A stretch of DNA of 11,206 nucleotides, taken from assembly GCA_902525995.1 (NCBI GenBank), contig CABZJG010000044.1, positions 1-11,206 on the forward strand, given 5' to 3'. The DNA is from Paracoccaceae bacterium (GTDB taxonomy: Bacteria; Pseudomonadota; Alphaproteobacteria; Rhodobacterales; Rhodobacteraceae). A program made the translations under genes and the position numbers. Below, one piece after another: positions 1 through 7,619 of this stretch; the first letter of the stretch is position 1; each line of letters begins with the position of its first letter. The notes beneath the pieces are model-generated. The model did no database searches, was not told the DNA's origin, and saw nothing but the letters and a program-made list of their open reading frames with translations.

Positions 1-139
1 GCGCGCATTTAGGTGTAATTTGGGAAAAAATCAAGCTTATGTTGCAGCCAGCAAGAGTGTTTCTGTCTTGGATCGTCGCAATATTACCGCACTTCGGCCA
101 AAGGCGAGGCGCGCGGCCTTTCTTTGCAAGGCGGTTTTG
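1..139. other. Left-edge stretch with no supported gene
   Basis: No gene is convincing here. A plus-strand frame is open from the left edge to a TAG at 141-143 and could be the tail of a gene starting outside the window. It uses several codons that are rare in this group (AGA, AGG, ATA, TTA), and I recognise nothing in it. A 6-bp inverted repeat, AAAGGC at 100-105 and GCCTTT at 116-121, lies just past the end of the lipoprotein gene. It might be a weak terminator, but no long T-run follows on either strand. Confidence 0.3.
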
Positions 140-682
140 CTAGAACCAGTCTTCTGTACTGCGCTGGACGCGCAGCCACGCTTCGATTTGCAAGGCAGCA
201 GATCGGGCCAGATTTTCAAGTTGCTCATCGGGCGATTGTGACAGTCCAGACCCGATCAAAGTGCGTTCACTGGGGCCCTCAAGAACGGTGATCTGATGCG
301 GCACAGAATTGAGCTTTTGCCCGCTTTCATCGCGCCAAATCGTCACCGACAGAAGCAGGGCAGATTGCGGAGACACCAATAACGGAAGGCCTGCCTGGGC
401 TAGAACATAGCCTTCTATTTTCACCGCCACATGAAACAGCTGCGTCCCGCTGAGCGGTTCAAGATGGGTTTCAATGGCCTGTTTCACACTTGCGATGATC
501 TGATCTGGATCGCCATCACGCGACATCGGGCCTTTGACCATATCGGGACCTACCACAACAGCGTAACCCAAGGCGAAATCACCAATGGGCTTAACCGGCT
601 CTTGAACGTCAAGAGGGCCAAGACAGCCCGCCAAGCCAAGACATAAAAAAAGTATATAAAAAGACCGATAACTCATGCCCAT
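140..682 (-). CDS. Putative outer-membrane lipoprotein, function unknown
   Basis: This encodes 180 residues. It opens with a lipoprotein signal peptide: a short polar start, a hydrophobic stretch (about residues 7-18) and a lipobox L-A-G-C with the lipidated Cys at 20. The residue after the Cys is Leu, so there is no Asp-2 inner-membrane retention signal and outer-membrane sorting is the default inference. The mature part is a mixed alpha/beta protein with no motif I recognise. It resembles the small uncharacterised lipoproteins of Rhodobacteraceae in size and layout. ATG at 682 is preferred over the in-frame ATG at 676 because AGAGG lies six bases upstream of it. The gene is divergent from the P450 across about 125 bases, and its stop lies at the poorly explained left edge. 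The lipoprotein call is fairly secure; the function is not known. Confidence 0.75.
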   Translation of the reverse strand: MGMSYRSFYILFLCLGLAGCLGPLDVQEPVKPIGDFALGYAVVVGPDMVKGPMSRDGDPDQIIASVKQAIETHLEPLSGTQLFHVAVKIEGYVLAQAGLPLLVSPQSALLLSVTIWRDESGQKLNSVPHQITVLEGPSERTLIGSGLSQSPDEQLENLARSAALQIEAWLRVQRSTEDWF

Positions 683-788
683 GCCATACCTCTATCAGAC
701 CACCAAGGCCAGTGGCAGTTTTACTTGCACAGAAGTTAGCTTGATCTGGTTGAAAGTTTGCGCAAAAACAATTTGATTTGCGGCCGTG

Positions 789-814
789 GTGCCATAGGCT
801 TACCCCTATGGCAC
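789..814 (+). repeat. Perfect 10-bp inverted repeat enclosing the P450 start codon
   Basis: GTGCCATAGG (789-798) is followed by the six-base loop CTTACC and then by its exact reverse complement CCTATGGCAC (805-814). The ATG of the P450 (808-810) sits in the right arm, and the only Shine-Dalgarno-like bases (AGG, 796-798) sit in the left arm. In RNA this would fold into a hairpin hiding the whole start site. In DNA it could be an operator for a dimeric regulator. The repeat is seen directly; the role is inference. Confidence 0.7.
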
Positions 815-2169
815 AGACAACAGACTTTCCGGTTCGGGTTCCTTTGGTGACAAAGCCAATGGGCATCTTGGCCTCCCTCGCAGCGGCGCGGCGCAACGTA
901 TTGTCGATCATCCCCGACATTGCGACCCGGCAGCCCATGGTCTCTGGCAAAACCGGCAAACGCTGGCATATGGTGATGGACCCAGAGGCTCTGCGCCGTA
1001 TTCTGCTGGAAAATGTCGCCAATTATCCAAAATCTCTGGTCACCAAAAATCTGTTAGAGCCAGCCATCGGTAAGTCTTTGTTTATCGCGGAAGGCGCGCA
1101 TTGGCGGTGGCAACGCCGGGCGACTGCGCCGGTTTTTTCACATCGCAATGTGCGGGCTTTAAGCCCGTTGGTCACTGATGCAGCAGGGCGCTGCAGCGCG
1201 CGGATTGCGGCCGCCGGGCCGCGCGCGGTCAATATGTTCGACGAAATGGTCGCAACGACTTTTGATGTGATCTCTGATGTCACGTTTTCCGACGACAAAG
1301 GCTTCGATCGCGATGCGGTCCACAACGCAATCAATGCCTATGTTGCTGAAGCCGGTAAGGTTTCCTTAATGGATATTCTGGGTGCGCCGAACTGGGTGCC
1401 TCGCTTGAACCGCATGATTACCGGACCGTCATTGCGGCAAATGAAACAAATTGCAGATCAGGTTATTGATGCCCGTCGAAACGGTGCAGAAAAATCACCC
1501 CCTGACCTTCTTGATCTGCTTTTGGCGGGTGAAGATCCAAAAACCAGCCGCAAAATGCAGACCGCCGAACTGCGCGATAATCTATTGACCTTTATTGTGG
1601 CGGGCCATGAAACAACGGCGCTTTCGCTTTCATGGGCGCTTTATCTCATCGCGCATGACAAGCGGGTGCAGGACAAAGCGCGCGCAGAAGTGGCCACTGC
1701 AGTCAAAGGCGTAGATGTAACAGGCGACGACATCCCAAAACTGCCCTTTGTGAGGCAGATCATTGATGAAAGCCTGAGGCTGTATCCGCCGGCTGCAATT
1801 GTATCGCGCACTGCGATGGCCAGTGATGTGCTTTGCGGGCGCGACGTGCGGAAAGGCGATACGATCATCATCCCGATTTATGCGCTGCATCGCAGCCATG
1901 TGCTGTGGGACAGGCCAGACGGTTTTTGGCCAGAGCGGTTTGACGATATGAAATCGGTGCCGCGCTATTCGTATTTGCCGTTTGGGGATGGGCCGCGCAT
2001 TTGTATCGGCGCCAGCTTTGCCATTCAAGAAGCTGTCATCATCCTTGCTAGCCTACTTAAGCAGTTTCGCTTTTCGCCCGTCGCAGGTCGCGATCCGGTT
2101 CCGGAAATGACATTAACATTGCGGCCCGAAGGCGGGGTATGGCTTATGGCTGACCCTTTGAAGGGGTAA
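808..2169 (+). CDS. Cytochrome P450
   Basis: This is a complete 453-residue haem-thiolate monooxygenase. The P450 signatures occur in order: W-R-W-Q-R-R in helix C (residues 99-104), the oxygen-binding I-helix motif A-G-H-E-T-T (265-270), the E-x-x-R pair (Glu321, Arg324), P-E-R-F (375-378) and the haem loop F-G-D-G-P-R-I-C-I-G with the Cys ligand at 399. There is no signal peptide or membrane anchor, so it should be soluble and cytoplasmic. It would need an external ferredoxin/reductase pair, and none is encoded in the window. The ATG at 808 is the best start, although it lies in a hairpin and has only a weak ribosome site. An in-frame TTG at 778 and an ATG at 859 (preceded by GGTGA) are alternatives. 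The substrate is unknown. The hydrolase gene 76 bases downstream on the same strand may act with it. Confidence 0.93.
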   Translation: MAQTTDFPVRVPLVTKPMGILASLAAARRNVLSIIPDIATRQPMVSGKTGKRWHMVMDPEALRRILLENVANYPKSLVTKNLLEPAIGKSLFIAEGAHWRWQRRATAPVFSHRNVRALSPLVTDAAGRCSARIAAAGPRAVNMFDEMVATTFDVISDVTFSDDKGFDRDAVHNAINAYVAEAGKVSLMDILGAPNWVPRLNRMITGPSLRQMKQIADQVIDARRNGAEKSPPDLLDLLLAGEDPKTSRKMQTAELRDNLLTFIVAGHETTALSLSWALYLIAHDKRVQDKARAEVATAVKGVDVTGDDIPKLPFVRQIIDESLRLYPPAAIVSRTAMASDVLCGRDVRKGDTIIIPIYALHRSHVLWDRPDGFWPERFDDMKSVPRYSYLPFGDGPRICIGASFAIQEAVIILASLLKQFRFSPVAGRDPVPEMTLTLRPEGGVWLMADPLKG

Positions 2170-2245
2170 GTCGAACCTTCCTAAGGCAATTTGGACGTGA
2201 TAGGCTCGTGCTGGTTCTTAAGGCTGTGGGCGTAAAGGAATAACA

Positions 2246-3256
2246 ATGCAGTTCAGCGGTGATTTCAAATCGGGTGAAATGATTTTTTTAACGGTGCGTT
2301 CAGACGCTCTGGCCGGCAATATGCTTGGCGATCCGTCCGAGCGTAAAGTCGGGGTCTACGTCCCATATGATGCAGACCCAGAAGGACTTCCCCTTCTGGT
2401 ATCACTGGCCGGATACACAGGCAGTGGTCTGTCACAGCTTAACTGGAAGAACTTTGGCGAAAATGTGCCAGAGCGGCTTGATCGGTTAATTGCAACGGGC
2501 GAAATGCCGCCCGCGGTTATAGCCTTTCCCGACTGCTACACCCGGCTGGGCGGCAACCAATATATAAACTCGGCCGCTATGGGCAACTGGGAAGATTATT
2601 TAATCACCGATATGCTGAACGCCATTGAAGGCCGGTTCGGATGCGGCGGTGCGGGCAAGCGCGGACTTTTTGGGAAATCCTCAGGCGGCTATGGCGCTTT
2701 GGTCCATGCGATGCGCCATCCTGATGTGTGGTCGGCGATTGCCTGTCATTCTGGTGATATGGGCTTTGAGATCGCCTATCAACGCGACTTTCCCGCCACC
2801 TTAAGAGCCCTGGCCAAACATGACATGTCTGCCGAAAATTTTGTAAAATCCGTCTGGGCCAATCACAGCCCGAGCCACACAGATATTCATGCTTTGATGA
2901 TCCTTGCCATGGGGGCCAGCTACGACCCGGATCCCAGCGCCTTTTGCGGCATCCGTTTGCCGGTGGATTTGCACACCTGCGAGTTGGACGCTGCGCGATG
3001 GGCAAATTGGCAGGCCTGGGACCCGCTCCATATCTTTGACAGCCATGCCAAGGCACTACACTCATTAAAGGGTCTGTGGATTGACTGCGGAGACCAAGAC
3101 CAGTTTGATTTTGTCTATGTTGCACGGCGGCTGAAGCAAAAACTCGACAAGGCACAAATCGTACATCATTACGAAGAGTTCCCAGATAACCACTTTGGTC
3201 TTGATTACCGATTTGACAAGAGCCTGCCCTATCTGGTCAGGGCGCTTCAACACTAG
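2246..3256 (+). CDS. Alpha/beta-hydrolase, esterase D/PF00756-like
   Basis: This is a 336-residue predicted serine hydrolase of the alpha/beta fold. An oxyanion-side segment L-P-L-L-V-S-L-A-G-Y occurs near residues 48-57. The nucleophile elbow G-K-S-S-G-G is at 143-148, with Ser145 as the likely nucleophile. Asp283 or Asp285 in the D-C-G-D-Q-D-Q segment is a likely acid, and His316 in D-N-H-F-G a likely base. This order and the G-Y-G-A-L continuation fit the S-formylglutathione hydrolase/enterochelin esterase family. The protein is longer than typical esterase D (about 280 residues), so the specificity is probably different. No signal peptide is visible. AAAGGA six bases before the ATG supports the start. 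The gene follows the P450 and may share its transcript. It could hydrolyse an ester made or exposed by the P450, but that is a guess from adjacency. Confidence 0.82.
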   Translation: MQFSGDFKSGEMIFLTVRSDALAGNMLGDPSERKVGVYVPYDADPEGLPLLVSLAGYTGSGLSQLNWKNFGENVPERLDRLIATGEMPPAVIAFPDCYTRLGGNQYINSAAMGNWEDYLITDMLNAIEGRFGCGGAGKRGLFGKSSGGYGALVHAMRHPDVWSAIACHSGDMGFEIAYQRDFPATLRALAKHDMSAENFVKSVWANHSPSHTDIHALMILAMGASYDPDPSAFCGIRLPVDLHTCELDAARWANWQAWDPLHIFDSHAKALHSLKGLWIDCGDQDQFDFVYVARRLKQKLDKAQIVHHYEEFPDNHFGLDYRFDKSLPYLVRALQH

Positions 3257-3270
3257 CAAAAGGGCGCAGC

Positions 3271-3720
3271 TTAACCTTTATCCCAACGCCGCAATAGTTG
3301 GTCAACGATTTGATCGCGGGCTTGACGATAAGAGGCGAGTTTCGCTTCGCGGGTTTCGCCCAGTCCGGTTGGATCCATAATTGGCCAGTATTCAACAGTA
3401 AGGTGAAACAAGCGCGTAAGATCCAAAGCCCGCCGCTGACTGGCTGGTGATAAGGCGATGATCAGATCAAAAGATGACAGATCATCCCCCCATTCTTGCA
3501 TTTCGTCAAAACTGCGCGATCGATGGCGCGAAAGCTCAATTCCAAGCTCTTCACAAACCGCAATGGCAAAGCCGTCTATTTCAAGATCATTCATCACCCC
3601 GACCGATTGCACATAGGTCCCGGTGCCATAGAACTTTTTCATAATGCCTTCCGCCATGGGCGAGCGAACAGCATTATAATCGCAACAAAAAAGGACCGAT
3701 TGTGGAAGGTCCAGCGTCAT
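3271..3720 (-). CDS. Low-molecular-weight protein-tyrosine-phosphatase/arsenate-reductase-fold protein
   Basis: This encodes 149 residues. The N-terminal P-loop has the C-x5-R-S-P form (Cys13, Arg19, Ser20, Pro21), which is the phosphate-binding catalytic loop of the LMW-PTP fold. Asp116-Pro117 in M-D-P-T-G is at the position of the general acid. The loop departs from the usual C-x-G-N-x-C-R-S: Tyr15 replaces the Gly, and Val18 replaces the second Cys that classical enzymes carry. I chose ATG at 3720, five bases after the UPF0262 stop. The longer frame needs a TTG at 3750 inside the upstream gene. It is the last gene I see in the minus-strand cluster. The substrate is unknown: a phosphoprotein or small phosphate ester is likely. 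True arsenate reduction is less likely because no ars genes are near. Confidence 0.85.
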   Translation of the reverse strand: MTLDLPQSVLFCCDYNAVRSPMAEGIMKKFYGTGTYVQSVGVMNDLEIDGFAIAVCEELGIELSRHRSRSFDEMQEWGDDLSSFDLIIALSPASQRRALDLTRLFHLTVEYWPIMDPTGLGETREAKLASYRQARDQIVDQLLRRWDKG

Positions 3721-3725
3721 TCCGA

Positions 3726-4205
3726 TCAGCCCCCGAAATGCAAAACACAAATGAGTGTGAACAACCGGCGCGCCGTGTCATTGTCCACATCTGCTTTGCC
3801 CGCTAGGCGTTCGGTCAAGATCCTTGCGCCCTCGTTATGAATCCCGCGGCGGGCCATATCAATGGTTTCAATTTGGCTGAGCGGCATATTTTTGACCGCA
3901 TCATAATAGCTTTCGCAGATCGACCAATAATCTTTGACCACCTGCCGAAAGGGAGAAAGCGACAGATGAAACTCGGCTGCTTTTTGCTTTGCCTCGGTTT
4001 GAATATCAAACACCAGCCGTTTTTCCCTCACCGAAAGCCCGACGCGATAAGGACCCGAAGGCTGTTCCCGGTCCGCGCGCGCCGGCAGGGCAAAATGGTT
4101 ACCTTCAAGCAAATCAAATATCGCAACCCGCCGCTCCTGCTCGATCTCGGGCGTGGGCGGGGGCAAGTTGCTATCATCAATTTCGATATGGACAATCCGC
4201 GTCAT
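3726..4205 (-). CDS. UPF0262 family protein
   Basis: This is a 159-residue protein that I recognise as UPF0262, an uncharacterised family found almost only in alphaproteobacteria. The start (M-T-R-I-V-H-I-E-I-D), the central K-D-Y-W-S-I-C-E-S-Y-Y segment and the M-A-R-R-G-I-H-N-E-G-A stretch are the parts I recall as characteristic. It has no signal peptide, membrane segment or enzyme motif that I can see, so it is a soluble cytoplasmic protein of unknown role. It lies between hisD (95 bases upstream) and the phosphatase (five bases downstream of its stop), the order I recall from other Rhodobacterales. Its ATG is preceded by AGAGAA, and the last 12 bases of its start region are identical to those of hisD. 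Confidence 0.88.
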   Translation of the reverse strand: MTRIVHIEIDDSNLPPPTPEIEQERRVAIFDLLEGNHFALPARADREQPSGPYRVGLSVREKRLVFDIQTEAKQKAAEFHLSLSPFRQVVKDYWSICESYYDAVKNMPLSQIETIDMARRGIHNEGARILTERLAGKADVDNDTARRLFTLICVLHFGG

Positions 4206-4300
4206 GCTGTTCTCTTTTACTACCTATAAATGGCCTAACGAAAGAGAGAATAGAGCGCAACGGATAAACGCAGAATGCTGGCGAATGCGAAAAAGGTGCT

Positions 4301-5602
4301 TTAGCCGTTCAGTTTACGCAATCTAGCGCGCACAGAAAGCCCGTGCGCCTCAAGGCTTTCTGAAATGGCCAGCGTTTCTGCCGCCGGCCCAATCGCCCGA
4401 AGGGCTTCGGTGCTCATTGAGGCCAAGGTCGTACGTTTGACAAAATCCAGCACCGAAAGCCCGCTGCTAAAGCGCGCAGATCGCGCGGTTGGCAAAACGT
4501 GATTGGGACCGCCCACATAATCCCCAATCGCCTCAGGCGTCCACATCCCCAGAAAAATCGCGCCTGCATGAGTGACTTTTTCGCTCAGGGCTTTTGGATC
4601 CGCAACACACAGCTCAAGATGTTCTGGCGCGATCCGATCAGACAGTTGGGCGGCGATCTCTAGCGAGGAGACTTTAATGATCGCCCCGAAATCGCGCCAA
4701 CTGGCCGCCGCAATATCGCGCCTTTCAAGTGTTTGAAGGCGCGCCTCAACAGCCCTTTCAACCGCTTTTGCAAGCATTGCGTCATCGGTGATGAGAATGG
4801 ATTGCGCACTGGCGTCATGTTCCGCTTGGCTGAGCAAATCCAAGGCAATCCAGTCGGGGTCATTATCGGCATCAGCTATGACAAGGATTTCTGACGGGCC
4901 GGCAATCATATCAATGCCCACCTTACCAAACACTTGGCGCTTCGCTGCAGCCACAAAAGCATTTCCAGGACCGGTGATTTTATCCACCGGCGCGATCGTG
5001 TCCGTGCCATACGCCAAAGCCGCAATCGCCTGAGCGCCGCCAATGCGGTAAACTTCGTCAACGCCCGCTATTTCAGCGGCAAGCAGGACCAAGGGATTTA
5101 CAGCACCGTCCGGTGTTGGCACAACCACCACAAGCCGCTCTACCCCAGCAACTTTTGCCGGTATGGCATTCATCAGCACTGAAGAGGGATAGCTGGCCAA
5201 CCCACCAGGCACATAAAGCCCTGCGGCCGACACCGGCGTCCAGCGCCAACCGAGCTCAGCGCCGCTGGGATCAGTCCATTGCGCATCTTCGGGCAGCTGC
5301 TTTTGGTGATAGGCACGGATCCGTTCGGCGGCAAGTTCGAGCGCTGCGCGATCCTCGCGGCCGACCTCGGCGCAATACTGGGCAATCTCATCTTTGGAAA
5401 ACCGCATCTGATCGGCCGTAAGCGCAAGACGGTCGAATTTTTCGGTCAGACGCAGGACAGCTTTATCACCATCTGCACGCACCTCAGAAATAATCTCGGC
5501 CACGACATTTTGCACATCAGGACTGTCTTCGCGCTTTGCCCCCAAAAGCGTTGCAAATGCGGTTTCAAAGTCCGGATCGTCTGCGTTCAAAAAAACGGCC
5601 AT
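4301..5602 (-). CDS. hisD: Histidinol dehydrogenase
   Basis: This is a complete 433-residue enzyme for the last two oxidations of histidine synthesis (L-histidinol to L-histidine, NAD-dependent, zinc-requiring, homodimeric, cytoplasmic). Zinc ligands by comparison with E. coli HisD are Gln259, His262 (S-Q-A-E-H-D), Asp361 (I-G-D-Y) and His420 (E-A-H-G). The catalytic pair Glu327-His328 lies in I-A-P-E-H-L-E-L. The family signature around I-T-G-P-G-N (209-214) and the D-M-I-A-G-P-S-E segment (231-238) are intact. Length is normal. GGAGAA precedes the ATG at good spacing. It sits 64 bases after the DUF2948 gene and away from any other his gene in the window, as I recall for this group, where it travels with murA rather than in a his operon. 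Confidence 0.98.
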   Translation of the reverse strand: MAVFLNADDPDFETAFATLLGAKREDSPDVQNVVAEIISEVRADGDKAVLRLTEKFDRLALTADQMRFSKDEIAQYCAEVGREDRAALELAAERIRAYHQKQLPEDAQWTDPSGAELGWRWTPVSAAGLYVPGGLASYPSSVLMNAIPAKVAGVERLVVVVPTPDGAVNPLVLLAAEIAGVDEVYRIGGAQAIAALAYGTDTIAPVDKITGPGNAFVAAAKRQVFGKVGIDMIAGPSEILVIADADNDPDWIALDLLSQAEHDASAQSILITDDAMLAKAVERAVEARLQTLERRDIAAASWRDFGAIIKVSSLEIAAQLSDRIAPEHLELCVADPKALSEKVTHAGAIFLGMWTPEAIGDYVGGPNHVLPTARSARFSSGLSVLDFVKRTTLASMSTEALRAIGPAAETLAISESLEAHGLSVRARLRKLNG

Positions 5603-5666
5603 GCTGTTCTCCGATAGTTGCGCTGGACATAGCCCCGAACGCGCTTGGGCTCAAGTCTCCCGCGCT

Positions 5667-6146
5667 TTAGTCAGGGTGATTTGGGGATTTACGTGAGGGG
5701 GCTGCATAGGGACGCGTGACATCGCGCAGGTGCACCTCGACCGCTTCGACCCGGATGCGAAGGGCACCATCACCGGCCAAGGTTACGGTTAAAAAGCAAT
5801 CCCCGTTTTCAGCATTTTCCGTGGTGATCGACAGCACCGAAAGAACCAGATCCTTTCGACTGCGATCAAGCCCCTGCGAGGCAACCGAAAGCACAGTGTC
5901 AAAAACCAGCAAAGATTGCACACGCTCAACCGGCCTGCCCTGCCGTTCGGCATTGGTTTTATCTTCCCAGCGAAAGCGGTTGATCAGCAGCGCAAGGCGG
6001 CGTTGATTTGCTTGCCAGCTGATTTCACCGATTGGCAAAACCGCATCTTGCACCATCGCCGAAATCACCGTGAGGTCTTCGCTGTCCAGCGCCCCGATAT
6101 TCAGCGGCGCCTCGCCGCCATCTTCGAACTTGGCGTCCATGGTCAT
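5667..6146 (-). CDS. DUF2948 family protein
   Basis: This is a 159-residue protein matching my memory of DUF2948, an alphaproteobacterial family of unknown function found beside murA and hisD. It opens with D-A-K-F-E-D-G-G-E-A-P-L, continues with a W-Q-A-N-Q-R-R-L-A-L-L-I-N-R-F-R-W-E segment (about 44-61) and ends in a conserved V-H-L-R-D-V-T-R-P stretch. It has no signal peptide or membrane helix. Its ATG overlaps the murA stop in an ATGA, which favours translational coupling. An in-frame ATG two codons later (at 6140) is also possible. The tight link to murA suggests a cell-envelope or growth-related role, but that is only inference from position. Confidence 0.85.
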   Translation of the reverse strand: MTMDAKFEDGGEAPLNIGALDSEDLTVISAMVQDAVLPIGEISWQANQRRLALLINRFRWEDKTNAERQGRPVERVQSLLVFDTVLSVASQGLDRSRKDLVLSVLSITTENAENGDCFLTVTLAGDGALRIRVEAVEVHLRDVTRPYAAPSRKSPNHPD

Positions 6147-7414
6147 TTGCCCGCAACCCTTTCGATCTTGGCGCCCACCGCTTGCAGTTTCTGCTCAAGC
6201 TTTTCATAGCCGCGGTCCAGATGATAAACGCGGCTCACCAAGGTTTCGCCTTTGGCAGCAAGCCCCGCGAGGATCAGTGAAACCGAGGCTCGTAAATCGG
6301 TTGCCATCACCGGTGCGCCTTTTAGGTTTTCTACCCCGCTCACACGCGCCGTACCGCCATGCACTTCGATATTGGCCCCCATACGCATCAATTCGGGGGC
6401 GTGCATAAACCGATTTTCAAAAATCGTTTCTTCAAGAGAAGATACGCCTTGCGCTGCACACATAAGCGCCATCATCTGGGCTTGCAGATCGGTTGGAAAT
6501 CCGGGGAACACTTCGGTTTTGACATCCACGGATTTCACCGCCCCATTGCGCCGCTTCACGCGCAGACCGTTTGCAGTTTCACTCACGTCAATGCCGGCCT
6601 CATCCAGTTTTTCACAAAATGCTGTGACCAAATTCATCCGGCCACCGACCAGTTCGACCTCGCCGCCGGCGATTGCCGGAACCAGCATATAGGTGCCAAG
6701 CTCAATCCGGTCGCTGACCACCGGATGGGTGGCCCCATGCAGCCGGTCCACCCCTTGGATGGTAATCACAGGGCTGCCTTCGCCTTCAATCTGGGCACCC
6801 ATTTTGCGCAGGCACTCGACCAGATCGACAATTTCGGGCTCACGTGCGGCGTTGACCAATTGCGATGTCCCATTGGCCAGCGTCGCCGCCATGACAAAGT
6901 TTTCCGTCGCCCCAACCGAGGCAAAGCGCATTTCATGGCGGGCACCGATCAGCCCTTTGGCGGGTGCACGGGCATGCAGATAGCCGTCTTTAAGGTCAAT
7001 TTTAGCGCCCAGCGCCTCGAGCGCCGTGATGTGAATATCCATTGGCCGCGCCCCGATTGCGCAGCCCCCCGGTAGGGAAACAACCGCCTGCCCTGCCCGC
7101 GCCAGCATCGGGCCCAGAACCAGATTAGAGGCCCGCATTTTGCGCACAATGTCATAATCTGCTGTTAAATTATCAAGATTTTGCGAAGAGAGCGCGAGCA
7201 CCAGATCATCATTTAGGCTTGTGACTTCACTGCCGAGAGAGCGCAGCAAATCCGACATGGTTTTGATGTCCGACAGGCGCGGCGCATTGGTCAGGGTCAA
7301 GGGCTCTTCGCTGAGCAGCGTGGCGGGCATTAAGGCCAGAGCGGCGTTTTTGGCTCCGGCAATCGGAATTTTCCCGGACAACGGACCGTTGCCTGTCACC
7401 AATATTGCGTCCAT
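6143..7414 (-). CDS. murA: UDP-N-acetylglucosamine 1-carboxyvinyltransferase
   Basis: This is a complete 423-residue MurA, the first committed enzyme of peptidoglycan precursor synthesis. It transfers enolpyruvate from PEP to UDP-GlcNAc in the cytoplasm. The protein is a two-domain inside-out barrel. Lys22-Asn23 in A-G-A-K-N-A-A-L bind substrate. The active-site loop contains Cys118 in L-P-G-G-C-A-I-G-A-R-P, equivalent to E. coli Cys115. That Cys makes the fosfomycin-sensitive form of the enzyme, since naturally resistant MurA proteins carry Asp there. The F-P-G-F-P-T-D-L-Q-A-Q segment carries the catalytic Asp. Its AAGGA ribosome site lies within the final codons of the small basic gene, four bases upstream, and its stop overlaps the DUF2948 start, so the three genes appear coupled. 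Confidence 0.98.
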   Translation of the reverse strand: MDAILVTGNGPLSGKIPIAGAKNAALALMPATLLSEEPLTLTNAPRLSDIKTMSDLLRSLGSEVTSLNDDLVLALSSQNLDNLTADYDIVRKMRASNLVLGPMLARAGQAVVSLPGGCAIGARPMDIHITALEALGAKIDLKDGYLHARAPAKGLIGARHEMRFASVGATENFVMAATLANGTSQLVNAAREPEIVDLVECLRKMGAQIEGEGSPVITIQGVDRLHGATHPVVSDRIELGTYMLVPAIAGGEVELVGGRMNLVTAFCEKLDEAGIDVSETANGLRVKRRNGAVKSVDVKTEVFPGFPTDLQAQMMALMCAAQGVSSLEETIFENRFMHAPELMRMGANIEVHGGTARVSGVENLKGAPVMATDLRASVSLILAGLAAKGETLVSRVYHLDRGYEKLEQKLQAVGAKIERVAGK

Positions 7415-7418
7415 CTGC

Positions 7419-7577
7419 CTAGTCCTTTTCTGCCTTGGTTTCGGCAGGCACCATTTTTGCCCGTGCCTTGGCCTGCGCCTTGCGCTTGGCCATATTGGAC
7501 TTTAGCGCCAGTTTTAGCCGGTCTGTACGGTTTTTATGCGGTTTCTGCTCGGTTTGTTTTTGTGATTTCGCCGTCAT
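7419..7577 (-). CDS. Small basic protein upstream of murA
   Basis: This is a 52-residue reading frame from ATG at 7577 to TAG at 7419-7421. It is strongly basic, with more than a dozen Lys and several Arg, and rich in Ala and Gln. It has a K-x-x-L-K-L-A-L-K core (about residues 19-26) followed by N-M-A-K-R-K-A-Q-A-K-A-R-A-K, which should form a charged helix. There is no signal peptide. I recall short basic proteins of similar composition at this position, upstream of murA, in other Rhodobacteraceae. Four bases separate its stop from the murA ATG, and its 3' end supplies the murA ribosome site, so it is probably translated as a coupling leader. Nucleic-acid or ribosome binding is plausible from charge alone. 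A purely regulatory upstream ORF is the alternative. Confidence 0.65.
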   Translation of the reverse strand: MTAKSQKQTEQKPHKNRTDRLKLALKSNMAKRKAQAKARAKMVPAETKAEKD

Positions 7578-7619
7578 GTTTAAAGGTTACAACATCCGGC
7601 GAAAAGGGTCTAGATTGCT

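Noticed and set aside
609..1022. Minus-strand open frame spanning the lipoprotein/P450 gap
   Set aside because: It overlaps both real genes and the P450 start, with no ribosome site or recognisable domain.
2604..3155. Minus-strand open frame of 183 codons opposite the hydrolase
   Set aside because: Arg/Pro/Ser-rich composition typical of an antisense frame; the hydrolase on the other strand has intact catalytic motifs.
3257..3270. Bidirectional terminator between the convergent hydrolase and phosphatase genes
   Set aside because: Only 14 bases separate the stops, and no inverted repeat with a T-run is present.
6359..7075. Plus-strand open frame of 238 codons opposite murA
   Set aside because: It is antisense to a complete, well-conserved murA, is rich in His/Gln/Cys as shadow frames are, and has no family motif.
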